Shown here: one piece after another, positions 5,615-6,171 of the stretch | Layout: every line of letters starts with the position of its first letter | Position numbering within the stretch: position 1 is the stretch's first letter | Origin: an uncultured Eudoraea sp. | GTDB lineage: Bacteria > Bacteroidota > Bacteroidia > Flavobacteriales > Flavobacteriaceae | Length of the DNA: 6,171 nucleotides | Assembly (NCBI GenBank): GCA_905479615.1 | Contig: CAJQNH010000210.1 | Span: 1-6,171, forward strand | Direction of reading: 5' to 3' | Made by a program: the position numbers and the translations under genes | The notes under the pieces: generated by a model | What the model saw: the letters and a program-made list of their open reading frames with translations, nothing else | Told to the model about the DNA's origin: nothing | Database searches by the model: none

Positions 5615-6171
5615 TGAGTTATCCAATTTATTACATCATCTATATAAGCGTCAGGAAGTTCGTGCCCAGAATCATAAAACTTCAATTTTTTATCATCAAT
5701 TAAAATTTCATCATAGAAAGCCCTCGCTTCCTGTTCAGGGATGAAAAAATCTGTCTTTCCCATTAGCAATGCAACTGGTGACTTTTGATCTGTAGCACTA
5801 TAAAGTGGGCTAATCGCCTTCATTTTTTTTGCTAAATCATTAGACCAGTTAAGCTCTTCTACTTCAGAGAATGGTCTGGACATTGGAGGTACACATGCCA
5901 CTACGCAGTTAATTCTGTCTTCAATATTGTTCAAAATCAATGAGAAGGCTCCTCCCATGCTATATCCTATTAAGTTGAACTTAAGATTAGGATCTTGAAT
6001 TCTTTGTTCGATGTAATCCATTATTAAACGAATTTCTTTGATGCTCGATACATACAAATTGTAAAAAGATTGAGTATCGCCTTGGTTTTTCGATCGCATT
6101 GGAGGTAATGAACTGGGGTCTCTGAAGTTTAGTTCATAAGATCTTTCACCATGAAACTTAGCGTCTATTAT
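5599..6171 (-). CDS. Alpha/beta hydrolase (dienelactone hydrolase/prolyl oligopeptidase-like), 5' end missing
   Basis: The frame is open to the window edge, so the gene starts beyond 6171; 190 residues are visible, and an ATG at 6099 is internal. The visible start, DAKFHGERSYE, corresponds to the loop after an early strand in this fold. The nucleophile elbow is GYSMGG (serine codon at about 5961-5959), the acid is probably the Asp of LLMGKTDFFIP and the histidine that of YDSGHELP near the C-terminus, so a complete Ser-Asp-His triad is present. It should cleave an ester, lactone, thioester or peptide bond; the substrate is not evident. No signal peptide can be judged. Its last codons (Q-H-N-K-K) contain the right core box of repeat site D. 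Confidence 0.9.
   Translation of the reverse strand: MIDAKFHGERSYELNFRDPSSLPPMRSKNQGDTQSFYNLYVSSIKEIRLIMDYIEQRIQDPNLKFNLIGYSMGGAFSLILNNIEDRINCVVACVPPMSRPFSEVEELNWSNDLAKKMKAISPLYSATDQKSPVALLMGKTDFFIPEQEARAFYDEILIDDKKLKFYDSGHELPDAYIDDVINWITQHNKK

Overview
This AT-rich window most likely comes from a member of the Bacteroidota. Supporting traits are a Crp/Fnr regulator with a short HTH tail, an AraC regulator of a type common in that phylum, Lys-rich exported-protein N-termini, a lipoprotein with a C-terminal jelly-roll-like module, weak ribosome binding sites, and at least one TAnnTTTG-type promoter -7 element. No rRNA, tRNA, CRISPR, transposase or integrase is visible.

All eight supportable genes lie on the minus strand. 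Read from right to left in transcription order they are: an alpha/beta hydrolase (its 5' end is outside the window), a Crp/Fnr-type regulator, a CBM-like lipoprotein, a secreted S1-type sulfatase, a secreted NTF2/SnoaL-like protein, a stand-alone flavodiiron-type metallo-beta-lactamase protein, an AraC-family regulator, and the first 20 codons of another small protein.

The most striking structure lies between the genes. Four imperfect inverted repeats (134-262, 2611-2683, 4131-4270, 5562-5614) share outer core boxes of the form RYACAAC / GTTGTRY, have unequal arms with unpaired bases near the cores, and have loops that differ completely in sequence and length. Each follows the 3' end of a gene in the same orientation, and the next gene starts within 16 to 73 bases. 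This is the architecture of integron attC sites and gene cassettes, although the core boxes depart by one base from the classical consensus. Cutting at the G^TT of each box would give three cassettes: regulator plus lipoprotein (about 1.43 kb), sulfatase (about 1.52 kb), and NTF2-like plus MBL plus AraC (about 2.48 kb). The genes are functionally unrelated and the sulfatase is visibly more GC-rich in sampled lines than the regulator and lipoprotein, which fits assembly by capture. The alternative is an ordinary family of Bacteroidota intergenic palindromes.

Functionally, the MBL and AraC genes look like a two-gene operon. The lipoprotein may have its own promoter and has a clear intrinsic terminator embedded in the repeat that follows it. 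The sulfatase and lipoprotein could both serve glycan use, but nothing here proves they work together.
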